Origin: Treponema sp.
GTDB lineage: Bacteria; Spirochaetota; Spirochaetia; Treponematales; Breznakiellaceae
Assembly (NCBI GenBank): GCA_031266635.1
Contig: JAISAN010000105.1
Coordinates: forward strand, 1-7,594
Length of the DNA: 7,594 bases
Reading direction: 5' to 3'
Of this stretch, positions 6,087 to 7,594 are shown in pieces (positions within the stretch are counted from its first letter, which is position 1; every line of letters starts with the position of its first letter). Made by a program: the position numbers and the translations under genes. Below the pieces are notes generated by a model that made no database searches, was not told the origin of the DNA, and worked only from the letters and a program-made list of their open reading frames with translations.

Positions 6087-7259
6087 ATGGCTTGTTTTAT
6101 CCATGCAGACCTGGACGCGTTCTACGCATCGGTCGAACAGCTTGATCATCCCGAATACCGGGGGAAGCCGGTCATTGTGGGCGGCCTCCCCGGAGACCGG
6201 CGCAGCGTGGTGTCCACCGCGTCTTACGAGGCCCGGAAATACGGCGTCCATTCCGCCATGCCCATAGTCCGGGCCTATGAACTGTGTCCCGGCGGAATTT
6301 ACCTTAGGGGGAACATGGGGCGGTACAGGGAAAAATCCGCGGAAGTCATGGCCATCTTCTCGAACTATTCTCCCGAAGTTAAACAGATTTCGATTGACGA
6401 AGCCTTCCTGGATATTACCGGCACGGAAAAACTTTTCGGCCCCCCGCTGGAGACGGCGAAAAAACTGAAAGCGGAAGTCCGGGACAGAACCGGCCTTACC
6501 GTCTCGCTGGGAATCGCCTCCAACAAATACATCGCCAAAATTGTCTCCGGCATATCCAAGCCCGACGGAACCTCCGTCATCCCGCCGGGGGACGAAGAAG
6601 CGTTTATGCGCTCCCTCCCGGTATCGAAGATCTGGGGGGCGGGGAATAAAACCCAGGAGCAGTTCAAAACCTACGGCCTGAAAAACGGCGATGACATTTA
6701 CCGCCTGCCCCTTGAGTCCCTTACCTCGATATTCGGGAAAGCTTTCGGCCTTTTTTTATACCGCGCCGTCCGGGGCGAAGGCGCGGCGTCCTTTGACGAT
6801 GAACGGGGAACCCATTCGATGAGCGCCGAGCGGACCTTCCCCTATGATTTATACGACGAGTTCACCATAGAAACCGAATTGTTCGCTATATGCCAGACCA
6901 TTATGTTCCGGCTCCTGGATTGCCAGTGGCAGAGCAGGACCGTCTTTATCAAAATCCGTTACAAAGATTTTACCACCACCAGCGCCCAGGAATCCTTTGG
7001 CCGGCCCGTCAGCACCATTAATGAATTGTTTGAACATCTTTCCAATCTGTTTCACCGGAAGTATCATCCGGGAAAGGGCATCCGCCTTATCGGCGCGGGG
7101 CTCGCAAACCTGGAAACCGGAAACGCCGTCCGGCAGGGAGAACTGTTTAACTCCGGCAGCGAAAAAGAACGAGACCTGGAAAAGTATATTCTTGAAATTA
7201 ACAAAAAGTTCCCCGGCGCCGCATTGAAAAAAGGACGTTCCTGGCTGACGGATACTTGA
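6087..7259 (+). CDS. dinB: DNA polymerase IV (Y-family translesion polymerase)
   Basis: DinB copies past damaged template bases with low fidelity. It has 390 residues from the chosen start, slightly longer than the roughly 350 common in the family. The palm has catalytic D8 and D10 (HADLDAFYASVE, with Y13 at the steric-gate position that excludes ribonucleotides) and D104/E105 (SIDEAFLDIT). SLGIASNKYIAKI (140-152) follows, and the thumb hairpin region LPVSKIWGAG spans 177-186. The little-finger domain occupies about 230-345. QGELF (350-354) near the C-terminus matches the sliding-clamp binding motif (QxxLF). In-frame TTG at 6081 is possible, but ATG at 6087 is preferred because AAGGTG (6073-6078) lies eight bases before it and only two before TTG. 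The gene is divergent from the response regulator and appears monocistronic. Confidence 0.97.
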   Translation: MACFIHADLDAFYASVEQLDHPEYRGKPVIVGGLPGDRRSVVSTASYEARKYGVHSAMPIVRAYELCPGGIYLRGNMGRYREKSAEVMAIFSNYSPEVKQISIDEAFLDITGTEKLFGPPLETAKKLKAEVRDRTGLTVSLGIASNKYIAKIVSGISKPDGTSVIPPGDEEAFMRSLPVSKIWGAGNKTQEQFKTYGLKNGDDIYRLPLESLTSIFGKAFGLFLYRAVRGEGAASFDDERGTHSMSAERTFPYDLYDEFTIETELFAICQTIMFRLLDCQWQSRTVFIKIRYKDFTTTSAQESFGRPVSTINELFEHLSNLFHRKYHPGKGIRLIGAGLANLETGNAVRQGELFNSGSEKERDLEKYILEINKKFPGAALKKGRSWLTDT

Positions 7260-7355
7260 AGCGGGGGGGCGCTGTCCGGGGGTACGGCAGTGTACGACGG
7301 AAGAGAGGCGTATGGTTCCGGTTCCCGAAAAAAAACAAAAAAAATTGAAAAATAC

Positions 7356-7384
7356 TTGTTTTTGTTGAAACAGCAGGATATAGT
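7356..7384 (+). promoter_or_regulatory. candidate promoter downstream of dinB
   Basis: TTGTTT (7356-7361) and TATAGT (7379-7384) are 17 bp apart on the plus strand, just after A-tracts at 7328-7350 that could act as an upstream element. Transcription would start near 7391 and run rightwards through the TATAAT and the poly-C tract, towards a gene beyond the window. It is supported by spacing and the -10 match only. Confidence 0.35.
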
Positions 7385-7497
7385 ATGCATGGATAATAAG
7401 GGAAGCTTCGAAAATCCCGGCTGGGTTTTTGGAACTTTTATAAGAAAATGGAAATTTTTGAGGATAAAGGATGATAAAGGACGCGCGTAATTCCTTA

Positions 7498-7503
7498 TAT
7501 AAT
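7498..7503 (+). promoter_or_regulatory. TATAAT -10-like box upstream of the poly-C tract
   Basis: This is a perfect -10 consensus hexamer, but the -35 position (around 7475-7480, taaagg) is poor. If used, the start point would fall at about 7510, placing the poly-C tract at the very beginning of the transcript, where its length could affect initiation or translation. Confidence 0.25.
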
Positions 7504-7513
7504 ATAGACTTAG

Positions 7514-7528
7514 CCCCCCCCCCCCCCC
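7514..7528. repeat. poly-C homopolymer tract of 15
   Basis: Fifteen consecutive C lie between tag and attgggg, with the trailing GGGG (7532-7535) able to pair back to the tract. It is in AT-rich intergenic DNA 11 bp after a TATAAT. Tracts of this length are expected to slip during replication, making this a candidate length-variable regulatory site for the gene to the right of the window. Confidence 0.9.
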
Positions 7529-7594
7529 ATTGGGGATTCTGTTGAAAGCGTAGTTTTTACCTTTTCCAATTCAGGCCGGAATGTTCCGTTATGG

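Larger units (their letters stand above)
7260..7594. other. intergenic region after dinB with A-tracts, promoter-like signals and poly-C
   Basis: No convincing gene is present. After the dinB stop comes a G7 run (7263-7269), then phased A-tracts (7328-7350) that may bend DNA. A promoter-like pair lies at 7356-7384, and there is an imperfect hairpin around 7407-7434 (stem core CCC/GGG flanked by AAAA/TTTT). A perfect TATAAT (7498-7503) is followed by the poly-C tract at 7514-7528. No clear GC-rich terminator for dinB was found. A 33-codon frame from ATG 7389 to TAA 7490 exists but has a poorly spaced ribosome site. Confidence 0.6.

Noticed and set aside
7064..7390. 108-codon minus-strand frame
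   Set aside because: Most of it is antisense to the 3' end of dinB; the rest is low-complexity Phe-rich translation of A-tracts.
6849..7555. long stop-free minus-strand frame running through the 15-base poly-G and antisense to dinB
   Set aside because: It has no start codon or ribosome site near its upstream end and no motif, and the dinB part is explained by codon bias. The openness of the AT-rich part looks like chance.

Overview
The window reads as chromosomal DNA of an anaerobic, moderately GC-rich bacterium. The coding parts are GC-rich and CCGG-laden, while the intergenic parts are strikingly AT-rich. A treponeme-like spirochaete is my best guess. It rests on the overall look of the proteins, on GTG starts, and on a short-chain flavodoxin paired with a DUF3793 protein, a pairing seen in clostridia and anaerobic treponemes. 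No rRNA or universal marker is present, so the assignment is tentative.

Layout, left to right. Bases 1-38 are an uninterrupted poly-C tract cut by the window edge. It is followed by about 300 bp of AT-rich DNA, which holds a possible minus-strand reading frame that runs into the tract as poly-glycine. Next comes a minus-strand two-gene operon: flavodoxin (1202-1630), then a DUF3793 protein (419-1201). It has a well-formed promoter with a dyad over the -10 box and a strong terminator (339-393). Further right, four minus-strand genes lie head to tail in transcription order: an NtrC-type sigma-54 response regulator (4549-5943), the 16S rRNA methyltransferase RsmE (3743-4492), a putative zinc metalloprotein (2928-3731) and a secreted protein of unknown function (1818-2876). 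Gaps of 56, 11 and 51 bp allow co-transcription. On the plus strand, divergent from the response regulator, is dinB (DNA polymerase IV, 6087-7259). A 143-bp intergenic region separates the two and carries two dyads. The last 335 bp hold no convincing gene. They contain A-tracts, two promoter-like signals and a second poly-C tract of 15.

How the genes fit together: flavodoxin plus DUF3793 is probably a small redox unit, perhaps iron- or redox-controlled, but this is inference from pairing and promoter architecture. The response regulator needs sigma-54 and a histidine kinase, neither of which is in the window. RsmE and DinB are housekeeping and repair enzymes. The two proteins downstream of RsmE are uncharacterised. 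I found no defence system, transposon, CRISPR array, tRNA or rRNA. The least ordinary signals are the two poly-C tracts and their contexts, and the 15-bp perfect inverted repeat inside the N-terminal coding region of the DUF3793 gene.
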